From Poa pratensis (lineage: Eukaryota; Streptophyta; Magnoliopsida; Poales; Poaceae): a DNA stretch of 64,000 bases. Below are positions 1 to 11,080 of this stretch, piece by piece (within the stretch, counting starts at the first letter, position 1; every line of letters begins with the position of its first letter). A program made the position numbers and the translations under genes. Under the pieces are notes generated by a model. The model saw nothing but the letters and a program-made list of their open reading frames with translations. It did not search any database and was not told where the DNA came from. The stretch covers positions 66,521,564 through 66,585,563 of the forward strand of contig CAMZMU010000040.1 in the NCBI GenBank assembly GCA_947311845.1. The letters run 5' to 3'.

Positions 1-3000
1 AAGGAGCTGGCGGGATGATTTGTTCTTGAAGGACCTAACGTCGACAGCCACCTTCTTGATGAATTCCGCAACGGGAGGCAAGCTTTGGCAGTTCGAGCTC
101 AACACTAGAAGTTCAGTATTCAATTCCAGCTTCTCCACCTGCGTCGTGGCTTCCTGACTAGCAGCAACAAGACTAGCCAGTCCCTCCTGGAATTGGCGAC
201 GAAATTCAGTCAGCTCTGCAGACACCCGAGAGAAGGCCTCCTTCAGTTCGTTGTGGTCACTGTTCAGCGCCACCAGCTCTGTGTCCCACGCCCCCAGGGA
301 TTCTTTCAGTCCTGATATCGTCTGACCATCTTCCTTAGTCTTCGCCAGTGAAACCCGGGCAGACTCATGTTCCTGATGGAGCTCTTTCTTGACGTCTTCA
401 ATGATCTGATCGGCTTCGGATGTCTTCAGCTGCCAGTACTTTATGTCCTGGTTTTTGACAGTGAGCTCCTTCTTGTGGTTGTCCGCCTCGTCCTTGTGCT
501 CCTGCTGGCGCTTCTCGGCGTCCTTCTCCAGTTGTTGCCTTGAAGCTCCAGGGACTTGGCGTCTTCAGAAAGTTTGGCCTCCAGGGCCGCCAGTGTCTTC
601 TCCTTCTTGGAGATGTCCTGCTCACGCCGAGCACGCTCGGCTTTCCACGGCATGCTCTTCTTCTCAAAGCCCTTCCACAAGGTGGAGAACAATCCCCCTG
701 GTGGTTGATCTTGTCCACTCCGCTTTGAATCAGAGTTTCTATGCTGGTGCTTGTCTCCACCAGGGCAGCCTCGCGGGCACTAAGCTCTTTCTCCAGCTGA
801 AGCATCCCTTGGGCGATGGCGTCCATAATGCTCGATCCGCTGGTTGTCACCCTGGGGCCTCCTCCTGCAAGCCTCCCGGGTGCGCACCTCGCCTGCGCGC
901 TTCGCCACCAAGCCCTCCTTGATCAACGTCAACGCAGCGATCTCCACGCTCGCACCGGAGTTGGTCAAATGCTCAGTGAAGACTGTCAGCTCCTGCCCAG
1001 TCATCCACGAGCTATCCAGGATATCTGGGATACCCGCAAGATTTGGTACTTCACCAGTGCCCGGGCCATTGGTGGGTCCCGCTGAGCGTTTTCCCTTCGA
1101 TCGCGTCAGTGCCTTCTCGGAAGGCATGCCCTTGGTCACCTCCTGATCTCCTGATGGGGTGAAGGAGGGTGGTTTCTCCAGATCTGCGGCTCCCGGGAGC
1201 GGAGGGGACCCGCCCACTACCGAGGCATCTGGTTCAAGAGAAAAAAGGAGCATCAGAATCGCAGGGATCACCTCGCGGGAACAATGTTACCCGGGGGCTA
1301 GGACTTACCTGCTTTGTCTGGCATCCCGACAGCTTCGGGTTCTTTCCTTGTGCGAGCTGGGGAGGCCACCGTCGCGCTCCCCACCCCGCTCCAGCGGTGA
1401 TCCTCTGCCCCTGCCACGATGGGAGGGACCTTTTTCCCTCCACGAGCTCCGACACTGGTTGTTGTGTCATCTTCTGCCGCGTCGCGTGGCCTCTTGTTGG
1501 TTTCCGGGGAAGCCGGGCCCCTGCAACGACACTCGGTCATGTTTCCTGGGAACGCATCTTCGACAAAGAGTGCAAGATACAATTTTGAACGAAGAAATGA
1601 GCAAGATGGATACTTACCCCGGGCGCGTTTGCAGCCTAGCGACTCCGGAACCTCAACGGAGATGGATCCGGCAGAGGAAGCGTGGGGGCTCGAAGGCTGC
1701 ACACTCAAGGAAGCAAGAGAACCTGATGCGAGCAACGAGCGCCGGGAGGGTGCTCCACGTCGCGGAGCCAGAGCAAAGGCTCTGGTGTCGACCTCTACCT
1801 CCATGGGATCGCCACCATCGCCCACGACATCTACAGGCGAAGGAGGAAGGTCAGCTTCCGGGTCCGGGTTCGCGGGGGCCTCTGGAGAACGACGCGGGGA
1901 GGAATCTTTCTTCCCCTCGTCTTCTTCCCCGTCATCCTTGGCCTCGTCCTCCTCTTCATCTTCGTCATCTCTGGCGTCGTCAGCATCGTCCTCGCCGCCC
2001 GCTTCATCCTCGTCCTCATCACCGGAGCTGGAGGAGCCTTCCTCGGGCTCTTCCTTGCTCTCCTCGTCAGAAGTAAGAAGCTCGCCTTCTTCCTCGGATC
2101 TTGACGGGGCCTTGGGCTTGCGGGGCCTCTTCGCAATGGTCTTGGGACCACCCTGCCCATCCTCAGGGATGGGCTTCGGCTCGTCATCAGTGTGGCCCAC
2201 AATGCCTAGGGCATTGCAAACCGGCATCGACGCCAACATCTCCGCTCTTGTTGGGTCGTCGCACAAGGGCCGGAACCCCTCCGGGAGATTGTACACCACA
2301 TCGGGGGTGAAAATCCCCCTCATGGCTTCATGAAGAGCCTGGTCCTCCATGTCAAAGTTCCGCAGGCGCAACGGATCTTGGAGGCCCCGGTAGTTCCAGG
2401 CCGGATGTGGTCGCCGCTGCAAAGGAGCCAAGCGGTGACGAAGGAAATGGGCGACTATGGCAGCCCCGGAAACTCCCTGCTCCCGGAGAAGCTTGAAGCG
2501 ATCTATGGCCACCGACAACTCTATGTCATGTGGGCTGGTATCTCTCCAAGTCTGCAGGGCCACAGGATGCACAGTTTGTTCCTCAAGTTGCGGCAGCGCT
2601 TCCGGGACCCCGACCAGGAACCACCCGTGCCTCCATTCGTCCCATTTTGACTTGACAATCATCTCGGGGTAATCCCGCATGACGTTCTGGCGGAAGCAGA
2701 AGGTGACACCGCCTCCCATCCAGCCCTGCTTTCCGATGCAGGGGTAGAAGTAGTGGCAGAACAAGGCCACAGACGGCATCACCCCGATGAACGCCTCGCA
2801 GGCGTAGGCGAAGACGACCAAATGCAAAATGGCGTTGGGGGTCAAGTGCAGAAGCTTCAGCCCGTACGAGCGCAAGACCTCCATGAAGAACTCAGAGAAT
2901 GGAGGGCCAACCCCATTTTCATGAAGTTGTCGATGATTGGGATCTGCTTGGCCGTCCTGGTCTCTGACGGTGGCAGGATCTCCGTCGCCACCCCGCTTGG

Positions 3001-3228
3001 AGCCTCAGGCATGGCCTGAGAGCCAATCACACCAAGGTGCTCGGTTCTCCGCATCTTCTGACTATCGACATATACGCTGGCAAACAGGGCTTTCTCCCCA
3101 TGAACCCCTGCTTGCGCGGCGTTGCGCTCCGATCTCTTCAGCGCCCTTGTAGATCTTGGAGGCGATTGCCGCCTGATGAGTGATGTTTCGATGGGCTTCT
3201 TCTGGGCGGAAAGCTTCCTCCGAGCCAT
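1..3228 (-). pseudogene. Antisense accessory ORF of the Gypsy element (PF04195-like domain plus acidic and coiled-coil regions), broken
   Basis: Reading leftwards from the ATG at 3228, a basic N-terminus (MARRKLSAQKK) leads into a domain with the pattern LTPNAILHLVVFAYACEAF, then GVMPSVALFCHYFYP and a Trp-rich stretch ending in WFLVGVP. This matches the conserved core of the PF04195 family as remembered. A very acidic, Ser-rich stretch follows (about 1830-2100), then a charged heptad-like region (about 1-860) that looks like coiled coil. The frame is lost near 2890, near 1300 and several times below 860, so no single product is possible. The gene runs off the left edge. Function in the family is unknown. 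The strand is opposite to the LTR promoter. Confidence 0.65.
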
Positions 3229-3677
3229 CGGTGTCGGGGAAGGAGGCAGATCTGTCTCTACGGCGGCGAATGGAAGAAGGGCGGCGCAAGGCGAAGCGGA
3301 GAAGACGGAACAGAGGGCGCGGTGATTTGGGAATTTCGGCGATTTGGGGGAAGTAACGGCTACAGTGCTCCAGGTCGTGGCTTATAAGACAGCCCACACG
3401 TCATGTCGCGGCCCCATTACTCCGACTGACGTGGGGATCGAGGAGACGTTCCGCTTCGAGCGCTCCTTCCCATTGGATTCAAGATAACGTTGCGGCCCAT
3501 GCGGATCGCAACGCTCGCTGTGACCAAGACAAGAAGACCCGAGGGCTCGTGTTGGCTTTTCTTAGTCATAGCCCCGGCATCCAAAGAAGACAAGACGCTG
3601 GGGACCCACTTGACCAATTTTTGGTCATAGCCACGGCAACTGAAGGAAGGGCCGTCGGGACCATGCCCGGGGGCTTC
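3229..3677. other. Internal retrotransposon sequence without ORF
   Basis: This stretch joins the start of the antisense ORF to the 3' LTR. It probably holds the promoter of the antisense gene, but no clear TATA box was found. The last 13 bases before the LTR (about 3665-3677) are the likely polypurine tract. Confidence 0.5.
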
Positions 3678-4645
3678 TGTCGCAACAATGGAACATGGGG
3701 TTCCCCTTATGGTGTCAAAGTGGATCCACCATCTGTGGGTCCACCTAAAAGACTGACAAGGCCAAGTTACAAGACCGGTAGGTGGGTCCGCCTACCTACC
3801 CCGTGGGAACCTAGCAAGCTCGACATCGACACCCTGCAGCTAAGGACTAGGTGGCCTTCCGGGTCACCTACCACCCAGAGACCAAGGTGAAGCACCCGAG
3901 AGCCCGAGTGCCCGGCAGGAGACCAGGCTCACTCTTGGGTTCATCTCCGTACGACGCCAAGGTTAAGCACGCCAGCACGTGCTAGAAGCTCGTAGAAGGC
4001 TTGGGTGCCAAGACGAAGAAAGCGACCCAGTGACGTCGCCATGGAGCGTGGTCGGTGGGGGAGTTAGTCCCTGCCCGCTCCACTTTCCTTAAAGGTAGAC
4101 GCCCTCACCTAACCGCGGAGGATACTTGGACGAGAAGAGGCCACGTCGCCTCCAAAAACCACCGGGGGGTTTTCCCGCCTAACCCCCCCCCCCCCCTCCA
4201 CGCTCCTCGCGTGACCTGTGTGGTATCCCCTTAGCCTATAAAAGGAGGATCAAGACCACCGAGGCGAGGGACCAGGAGAAAACCAGAGCAGAAGACAAGC
4301 AAGACTAGTCTAGGATTTAGAGGGTAGATAGAGAGGAGATCTCCTCCGGGTAGGATCTGCTCGTCGTCTACCTCTAGCCGCCACCCTGCCGGGTACATAC
4401 CCGAGATCACCATTGTAAGTCATACCATGATGAACACCTCAATCCAGACATGCAGGAGTAGGGCTTTTAGCCTCCGGGCGGCCTGAACCTGGGTAAACTC
4501 TCTGCGTCTCTCTGTTGATTGCTTTAACGTCAGATCGGAGAGCTCGACGTGTTGCACCCGGGTGAGACGATTCTCAGCCTCCTTCGCACCCCATGCCGAA
4601 CCTAAAAAAGGTATCCTTTACTCCTAGCGTCCGTCCGCCGCGACA
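3678..4645 (+). repeat. 3' LTR of the Gypsy-type element
   Basis: The repeat starts TGTCGC and ends GCGACA, a perfect 6-bp terminal inverted pair with the canonical TG...CA. It contains a TATA box at 4237-4244 and transcribed-region-like sequence after it. A run of 14 C lies at 4183-4196. The partner 5' LTR is outside the window. Confidence 0.8.
4237..4244 (+). promoter_or_regulatory. TATA box of the LTR promoter
   Basis: TATAAAAG lies about 560 bp into the LTR, the normal place for the Pol II promoter at the U3/R border. It supports the plus-strand orientation of the element. Confidence 0.6.
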
Positions 4646-5021
4646 TGACACTTCCCTATACCCATGAAACTAATTTAAAGTTATTGAAATTTCCATTAAG
4701 CTCTTAGATGGCATGGAAAATGGACGCCGCTTCAGTTTTTGTCAAAACACCAGAGTTCCATATGTTGAGCTCTCGCGAATTAGTTTTCGTGGGTAGGGAA
4801 GCAAATAATTTAGCTCACATTTGTTTCAAACATGCTATTTTTTCTAGGAGAAGATGTGTATAGTTAAACTATATCCCTACCTTCCTAGCTCATTGCATTG
4901 CCCACGATTTTAATACGACTGATTAAGTAATGAAGCTCTTGTTTATTGCAAAAAAAAAGTGGGTCACACACTATATATAGCATATACTCTTTTTTAAAGC
5001 AAGACGTATGTTTATATATAT
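4646..5021. other. Unassigned AT-rich spacer between LTR and LINE 1
   Basis: No ORF, inverted repeat or known element end was recognised. There is an A9 run at 4951-4959 and a short TA repeat just before the LINE. Confidence 0.5.
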
Positions 5022-5957
5022 ATGCCAACTGTGGAGGGGCTGCTGCTACGCTCGCCGAGCGGTCGCCTGCACGGTGACGCGCTGGGCGTTGAGCAGTCCA
5101 CCGTCGCCGGCCCATCGAGCGCGGACGCGGGCGGCATGAACGTCGGCCAGACTGGCGGGGCAGTCACCGAGTCGCCACCCAGGAGCTCTCTCCTGGTGGT
5201 CGGTTCTCTGAATTGCCCTATGTCGGCCGGCGATGCGGCTGCACCCTGCGGGATCTCCATGGTGGAGGAGGACTCTACCTCGACCGTGTCCTCCCCTATG
5301 GCGTCTCCGGGTGCGGCGACTCCGGCTACTCCAGCGACCCCGAGTGTGTACACGGTGGTTGAGAGGGTTGCGACCACGACAACACCCTCTCCCACTTTGT
5401 CCGATGCGGCTAGGGAGCGCTCCCAGCCGAAGGGAGTTCCCAGGCGTAGTGCACGTCACCAGGCTGGCAAGTATGGTGCTTCGGCGACGGATGAGGACAC
5501 GATGGCCAAGGCAATGCACCGCAAAGCAGCCTTGTTCTCTACTCCACCTGCTGGTACGCTTCGTCCTTCGCAATCCTTTTTGTCTTTATCTACGCCTACT
5601 TTATCTGCTAGGTTGTCAGCGGTAGGAGTTCGTATGGGTAAAAATGAAAAGGAAGTAATGTTATCGGCTAATGTTTTGAAACACGTAGAGTATGACCGTC
5701 GTAGAGTTTCTCCTACAGTTTCGACTAGGCCGGTATCCTCACCTATAGATGATGATGATGTGCATGCCACAATAGATGGACAGCTTCTATCACATCTTGT
5801 AGGAGAGGTAACCGAGGTGGACATGGACGAGGCTGAGCTGGGATCTTTTGATGATCTGTATGCTACCGGCCGGAGATCCAAGTCTGCCAAAAACAAAAAG
5901 AACAAAGCTTCGCGCAAAAGCGCGAAAAAGTCAAAATCCCCAACTGTTTCCCGATGA
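5022..5957 (+). CDS. LINE ORF1 C-terminal part (gag-like, nucleic-acid binding)
   Basis: This is an open frame of 311 codons. The N-terminal half is Ser/Thr/Pro-rich. The middle has a basic motif (RRSARHQAGKYGA) followed by an acidic DEDTMAKAMHRKA segment that recurs in grass LINE ORF1 products. The end is Lys/Ser-rich (KNKKNKASRKSAKKSKS). The CCHC knuckle and RRM-like core of full ORF1 proteins are absent, so the protein is probably truncated at its N-terminus by 5' truncation of the element. The ATG used may be fortuitous. The stop codon overlaps the start of ORF2. Confidence 0.55.
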   Translation: MPTVEGLLLRSPSGRLHGDALGVEQSTVAGPSSADAGGMNVGQTGGAVTESPPRSSLLVVGSLNCPMSAGDAAAPCGISMVEEDSTSTVSSPMASPGAATPATPATPSVYTVVERVATTTTPSPTLSDAARERSQPKGVPRRSARHQAGKYGASATDEDTMAKAMHRKAALFSTPPAGTLRPSQSFLSLSTPTLSARLSAVGVRMGKNEKEVMLSANVLKHVEYDRRRVSPTVSTRPVSSPIDDDDVHATIDGQLLSHLVGEVTEVDMDEAELGSFDDLYATGRRSKSAKNKKNKASRKSAKKSKSPTVSR

Positions 5958-8900
5958 ATGGCATTTTCGAAAATAGCAGAGGTCTAGGCGACTTGGCTAA
6001 ACATTTGAATATTGCGCATCATGTGAGAGATTATAAGTTGGATTTTTTGGCTATTTCTGAGACGGGTAGACGAGATTTTCCAAGCACTCTACTAGACCGC
6101 CTTTCGGTGGTGTGGAGTTTGATTGGCATTCTTGTCCCCCTCGAGGTAGATCGGGTGGCATGCTACTTGGCATCAAAACGGAAACCATGGAGTTGTTGGG
6201 TCGTTCGGATGGTGAATTTCACATTAAATTTCAAATCCGCAACAAGTCCGACAACTTTATATGGAGTCTAGTTGCTGTGTACGGTGCTGCCAAGAAGAAT
6301 ATAAGGCTGCTTTTCTTAGAGAGTTGGTTAATCTAGCTAAAGATGACCCATATCCTATCATTATAGGAGGGGATTTCAATATGCTGAGGTACCGACACGA
6401 GAAAAGTAGGGGTAGATTCGATACTCATTGGCCCACCTTGTTCAACGCTGTCATCGATAGCTTGTCCTTAAGAGAGGTTCATATGACGGGGAGACAATTC
6501 ACTTGGGCTAATAGTCTCCCCGAGCCGACGTACGAGAAGCTGGACCGGTTCTGATGGACTCCCCTGGGAGGATAAATATCCATTAGTAACGGTTCGTGCG
6601 CTTGAACGTATAGAGGCTTTTTCGGATCATGCCCCCATACTCCTATCTACTGGAACGTTGACATCGCCCGGAAGCACCAATTCAAATTCGAATTAGGTTG
6701 GCTGTTACGGGATGGTTTCGATGATTTGGTTAAAAGGATATGGTCTCAACCGGTTGTGGGTGATAGCGCTATCCAGCGGTGGAATAATAAGATGCGCAAT
6801 TTGCGTAAATTCCTTCGTGGGTGGGCAAGACACACAACTGGTATGCTTAAAAAAGAAAAGGAGCGCCTGTGTTCCATTATTGATGAGCTTGATCAACTAG
6901 CAGAAGTACGCCCTTATCAGCAAATGAGAGTGACCTAAAACGGCACTCGAATGAGCAGGTGGGTCGTATGTTGCGAGAAGAAGAGCTCAAATGGTACCAA
7001 AGATCTAAAGCTCAATTCATTCTACAAGGGGACTCGAATACAAAGTACTTTCATAATGTTGCTAATGGCAGACATAGAAAGAAATGTATTCATTCTCTCC
7101 TACAGGATGAGGGCTTGATCGAAGGACAGGATCAGCTCAAGGAATATATCACGAACTACTATAAAGGTTTGTTCGGGGCTCCCGAGGAAGGGAACTTTAC
7201 TCTAGATGAGTCTCGAACAGATGATATTACCCAAGTAACTCCTGAGGAAAACAACTTTCTTACTGCACCTTTCTCTATGGAGGAGGTAAGCAAGGCGGTT
7301 TTCCAAATGGAGCATAATAAGGCGCCAGGACCAGATGGTTTTCCGGCTGAGTTCTACCAGCATTTCTGGGAAACCATCAAGTCTGATTTGCTTGAGTTAT
7401 TTGGCTGCTTACATGCCGGACACTTGAGTTATTTCGCCTTAATTTTGGGGAGATCGTTTTGTTGCCTAAGATTCAGAATGCCGAAAGGATACAACAGTAT
7501 CGGCCAATTTGCCTTCTGAATGTTAGCTTCAAAATCTTTACAAAAGTAGCGACCATCAGGTTAAATTCAGTGGCAGATCATGTGGTAAAACCTACCCAAA
7601 CTGCTTTTATGCAAGGGAGGAATATCCTTGACGGTGTTGTGGTTTTACACGAGACCGTACATGAGATGCACACGAAAAAACTTGATGGGGTGATATTTAA
7701 AATCGACTTTGAAAAAGCGTATGATAAAGTCAAATGGCCGTTCTTGCTACAGACTCTGAGAATGAAAGGGTTCTCAGAGGAGTGGTGTGCTTGGATCCAC
7801 AATTTTGTTACCGGTAGTGTGGCGATAAAAGTCAATGATGACGTTGGCCGCTACTTCCAACAAAAAAAGGATTAAGGCAAGGTGATCCTCTATCGCCTAT
7901 ACTATTTAATATAGTGGCGGATATGTTGACGATCATGATTGAACGAGCTAAGACGGATGGCCAAATTGAAGGAGTAGTTCCACATCTTGTTGATGGTGGT
8001 TTATCTATTCTTCAATATGCAGACGATACAATCCTCTTTATGGAACATGATCTAGATAAAGCTGCGAATCTGAAGTTGATACTATCAGCATTCGAGCAAT
8101 TATCGGGATTGAAAATTAATTTCCATAAGAGTGAATTGTTTTGCTTCGGTGAGGCTCAAGAAGCAGCTGCTCAATATGCCGATATTTTTGGCTGCGAGCA
8201 GGGTCAATTTCCAATCATGTACCTTGGGATACCAATACATTATCGGAAACTGACTAATGCGGAATGGAGACACGTCGAAGAACGTCTACAAGCTAGGCTA
8301 TCTAGTTGGAAAGGAAAATTGCTATCTCTTGGTGGAAGATTGGTTCTCATTAATTCGGTACTAACAAACATGGTACTGTATATGATTTCCTTCTTCCAAA
8401 TACCAAAAGGGATCTTGCATAAATTGGATTATTTCCGATCAAGATTCTTTTGGCAAGGAGATGGTGAGAAGAAGAAATACAGACTGGCTAAATGGAATGT
8501 TGTTTGTCGCCCTAAAGATCAGGGAGGGCTTGGTATTCATGACCTTGATGTCAAGAACTCAGCCCTCCTAGGTAAATGGCTTTTTAAGCTGCTTACTGAA
8601 GAGGGGATATGGCAAACACTCCTTAAGAGAAAATACATTGGCACAAAGGCGGTATCACAGGTATATTGGAAACCTGGTGATTCCCACTTTTGGGCTGGAC
8701 TGATGGCGACAAAGAAACATTTCTTTCGCTTCGGGGTATTTAATATTAAGGATGGCTCGGAGATTAGATTCTGGGAGGACAAATGGTTAGACAACACCAC
8801 CCTCCGGGATCGATATCCAGCCCTATACAATATTGTTCGTCATAAGGGAGATACCATTGCCACTGTCATGCAATGCTCTCCTCCGAATGTGACGTTCAGG

Positions 8901-9619
8901 CGAGATTTGTTCGGACCAAGACTAGCGTCTTGGAACTCCCTGCTGGCACGGTTGAGATCAGTTCAACTCACACAGGGCCCGATGAATTTCGTTGGAATCT
9001 ATGTGAGAATGGTAAATTCTCTGTGGATTCCATGTATAGGGCGTTAGTACATTCCGATGTGCCAGTTGATGATAATAAAAAAATATGGCAAATGAAGATA
9101 CCACTTAAGATTAAAGTATTCACGTGGTATCTTCGTAGGGGTGTCATTCTAACAAAGGATAACCTTGTTAAACGAAATTGGCATGGAAGTACGAAGTGTA
9201 TGTTTTGTCCACATGAAGAGACAATAAAACACTTATTCTTCGAGTGTAGTTTCGCACGTTCTATATGGTCAGCCATCCAAATAGCGTCTAACTTATATCC
9301 ACCCAAGTCTGTTGCCAATGTTTTTGGCAACTGGCTACATGGGATAGATAAAAGGCTTAGAACGGTTATTAGGGTGGGAGCGATTGCTGTTATATGGTCG
9401 CTTTGGCTTAGTAGAAATGACAAGGTTTTCAATGATAAAAATGTTTCTCATATGCAGGTACTCTACCGTTGCACAAGTATTCTCCGTATGTGGTCCACCT
9501 TACAACGTGTGGGACATCGAGACCTCTTTACGGAGGCGTGTGCACGACTGGAGGAGGTGGCAAGGGACATTTTCTCACAACATGGGTGGCCGCTTGATCG
9601 CCGGATTGGACCTCCATAG
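5954..9619 (+). pseudogene. LINE ORF2: endonuclease, reverse transcriptase and zf-RVT, multiply broken
   Basis: The endonuclease part shows IIGGDFNMLR and FTWAN...PTYEKLDRF, then an in-frame stop at about 6552 where the family normally continues. The RT part shows NKAPGPDGFPAEFY, QYRPICLLNV, FKIDFEKAYDKVKW and the catalytic YADD at 8016-8027. The zinc-binding tail has CMFC...ETIKHLFFEC. Frame changes occur near 6110, 6260, 7440, 7870 and 8900. The normal role is target-primed reverse transcription by nicking DNA and copying the element RNA. This copy cannot make a working enzyme. All catalytic blocks remain recognisable, so decay is moderate. Confidence 0.85.
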
Positions 9620-9793
9620 GCCGTCGAGATTGCCATGACATAGGCGTTTTACATTATCTTTGGTTGTAATGCGTCTATTGTTGCACAACTTTTTACTTTC
9701 TATGTTGGATTGCGGCTGTGTGCATTTTTGATGCAGAAGCCGGGTGTAATGCTTAAACCTTTTAAGTAATAAATCCCTTTATCTAAAAAAAAA

Positions 9794-10088
9794 TGCAGTT
9801 ATGTACCGGCCGAAAGACATTCTCTTCCACAACGTGCTATCCAACTTCTGAACTTCACCGACAACGATCTACTATCCCAAAGAAGACATATTGTCTTTTT
9901 TAATAGTCATCACATCACGATGCACGACACATTATTTGCGTGCCCATTCGTCGTCAGATACGGGTACATACGATTCGCAAAACAAAAAAAAATACAGGTA
10001 CATACGGCGTGGACAAAATGACCCTGACAATGTCGATCTTTGCGAGTACGTAGCCCATCAAATATACACACCGGAGTTAAGCTAAGAC
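9794..10088. other. Spacer between LINE 1 and the Harbinger element
   Basis: No ORF or element end was recognised in these 295 bases. A short A-rich stretch occurs near 9980. Confidence 0.5.
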
Positions 10089-10091
10089 TAA

Positions 10092-10107
10092 GGGCGTGTT
10101 CGGCAAC
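10092..10107 (+). repeat. Left terminal inverted repeat of PIF/Harbinger
   Basis: GGGCGTGTTCGGCAAC pairs perfectly with 13491-13506. It is the presumed transposase end-recognition site. Confidence 0.9.
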
Positions 10108-10489
10108 GCCCTGGCTTCCAGCTTCCCGTCGGAGCGGAGCGGAGCAGCGCCGAACACACAAGCTCCACGGAGCTGGATCCGCGAAGCTGGACATTTTCGA
10201 CGTGCAATGGACGGAGCACCTCTTTAGCCGATCCGCGAAGCAGGCAAATCGCGGAGCAGCAACTAATTACGGCGAGTTGCCACCGCCAAGTGAAAAGAAA
10301 ACTGCTCGCTCTCTATTTCTCCCGAGCCAGACAGAAACGAGTCGTTCGTTCTCCACTCGTTCTAAACACCACGACCTAACCTAGCCCGCCGCCACACAGC
10401 CGCCGCCGCCGCCCCCGACTCCGACGGCCGCTGGAACCTCGTCGAGTCGCCGCAGCCCCGCCGTCCACTGCTTTTTCTTTCCTTCCCGA

Positions 10490-10800
10490 GCCGCCGGAGC
10501 TCGCCGTCCGCCCGAGCCGCCGGAGCTCGCCGTCCGCCCGAGGTCGCCGTCTTCTACTCGCCCGAGGTCGCCGTCTTCTACTCGCCCGAGGTCGCCGTCT
10601 TCTTCCCGAGCCGCCGGAGCTGTCCGTCCGCCCGAGCTCGCCGTCTGCCCGAGCCGCCGGAGCTGCCCGTCCGCCCGAGCTCGCCTTCCCCTACTCGGCT
10701 CCCCCACCAGATCGAGTCGCCCGAGCTCGCCGTCCGCCCGAGCCGCCACCGCACCTCAACTCCGGCGTGGCCGTCCGCCCGAGCCGCCACCGCACCTCAG
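10490..10800 (+). repeat. GC-rich tandem repeats in the transposon 5' leader
   Basis: Units of the type CCGAGCCGCCGGAGCTCGCC (about 26-27 bp) and CCCGAGGTCGCCGTCTTCTA (24 bp, three copies) are arranged in tandem. The block ends in CCTCAG|GTGAGA, a good splice donor at 10800, so it is probably a 5' UTR exon. Copy number is likely to vary between element copies. Confidence 0.65.
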
Positions 10801-10904
10801 GTGAGAAAATTGCTTTTGACTATGTAGAATTTGTGCTCCAGAGGCAGAGGTTCGCATCGCAGGGGAAAATTGATCGAGAGGGAGAGGGTCGCATGACTGC
10901 TTGT

Positions 10905-11010
10905 GCTTGTGCTCTGTATCGTTTGTGCTCTGTATCGTTTGTGCTATGTAGAATTGCTTGTGCTCTGTATCGTTTGTGCTCTGTAGAATTGCTTGTGCTC
11001 TGTATCTTTT
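10905..11010 (+). repeat. Short tandem repeat in the leader intron
   Basis: The motif TTGTGCTCTGTATCG (or TAGAA variants) repeats five to six times with small differences. It lies between the putative leader exon and the first coding exon. Confidence 0.6.
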
Positions 11011-11080
11011 TTCATATCTGAAAATTGCTTGTGAAATCATGCTATAGAAGTGACACCAATTTTGTAGAATTTTGTTGAGC

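Larger units (their letters stand above)
1..4645 (+). mobile_element. 3' portion of a Ty3/Gypsy-type LTR retrotransposon (5' part outside the window)
   Basis: The right edge is an LTR at 3678-4645. A G-rich stretch (GCCCGGGGGCTTC) lies directly before it and fits a polypurine-tract position, so the element reads left to right and this is its 3' LTR. The internal part seen here (1-3677) holds an ORF on the opposite strand with a domain resembling the 'putative gypsy type transposon' family (PF04195). Antisense accessory ORFs between pol and the 3' LTR are known in Tat-lineage Gypsy elements such as Grande. Assignment to that lineage is inference, because gag and pol lie outside the window. Only one LTR is visible, so no target duplication can be tested. 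Confidence 0.75.
5022..9793 (+). mobile_element. LINE 1: L1-type non-LTR retrotransposon, 5'-truncated and decayed
   Basis: Domain order on the plus strand is an ORF1-like region (5022-5957), apurinic-type endonuclease (5954-6560), reverse transcriptase (6959-8700) and a C-terminal zf-RVT domain (8960-9350). A 3' UTR and an A9 tail (9785-9793) follow, preceded by TAAATCCCTTTATCT. ORF1 and ORF2 overlap by one ATGA, as is common in plant L1 elements. The left edge is set where ORF1-like coding begins, since no 5' UTR is evident. No target-site duplication was found at the two edges. Confidence 0.85.

Noticed and set aside
5022..9793. Search for a target-site duplication around LINE 1
   Set aside because: Sequences before 5022 and after the A-tail at 9793 share no convincing direct repeat of 7 bases or more. 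The left edge may lie elsewhere or be deleted.
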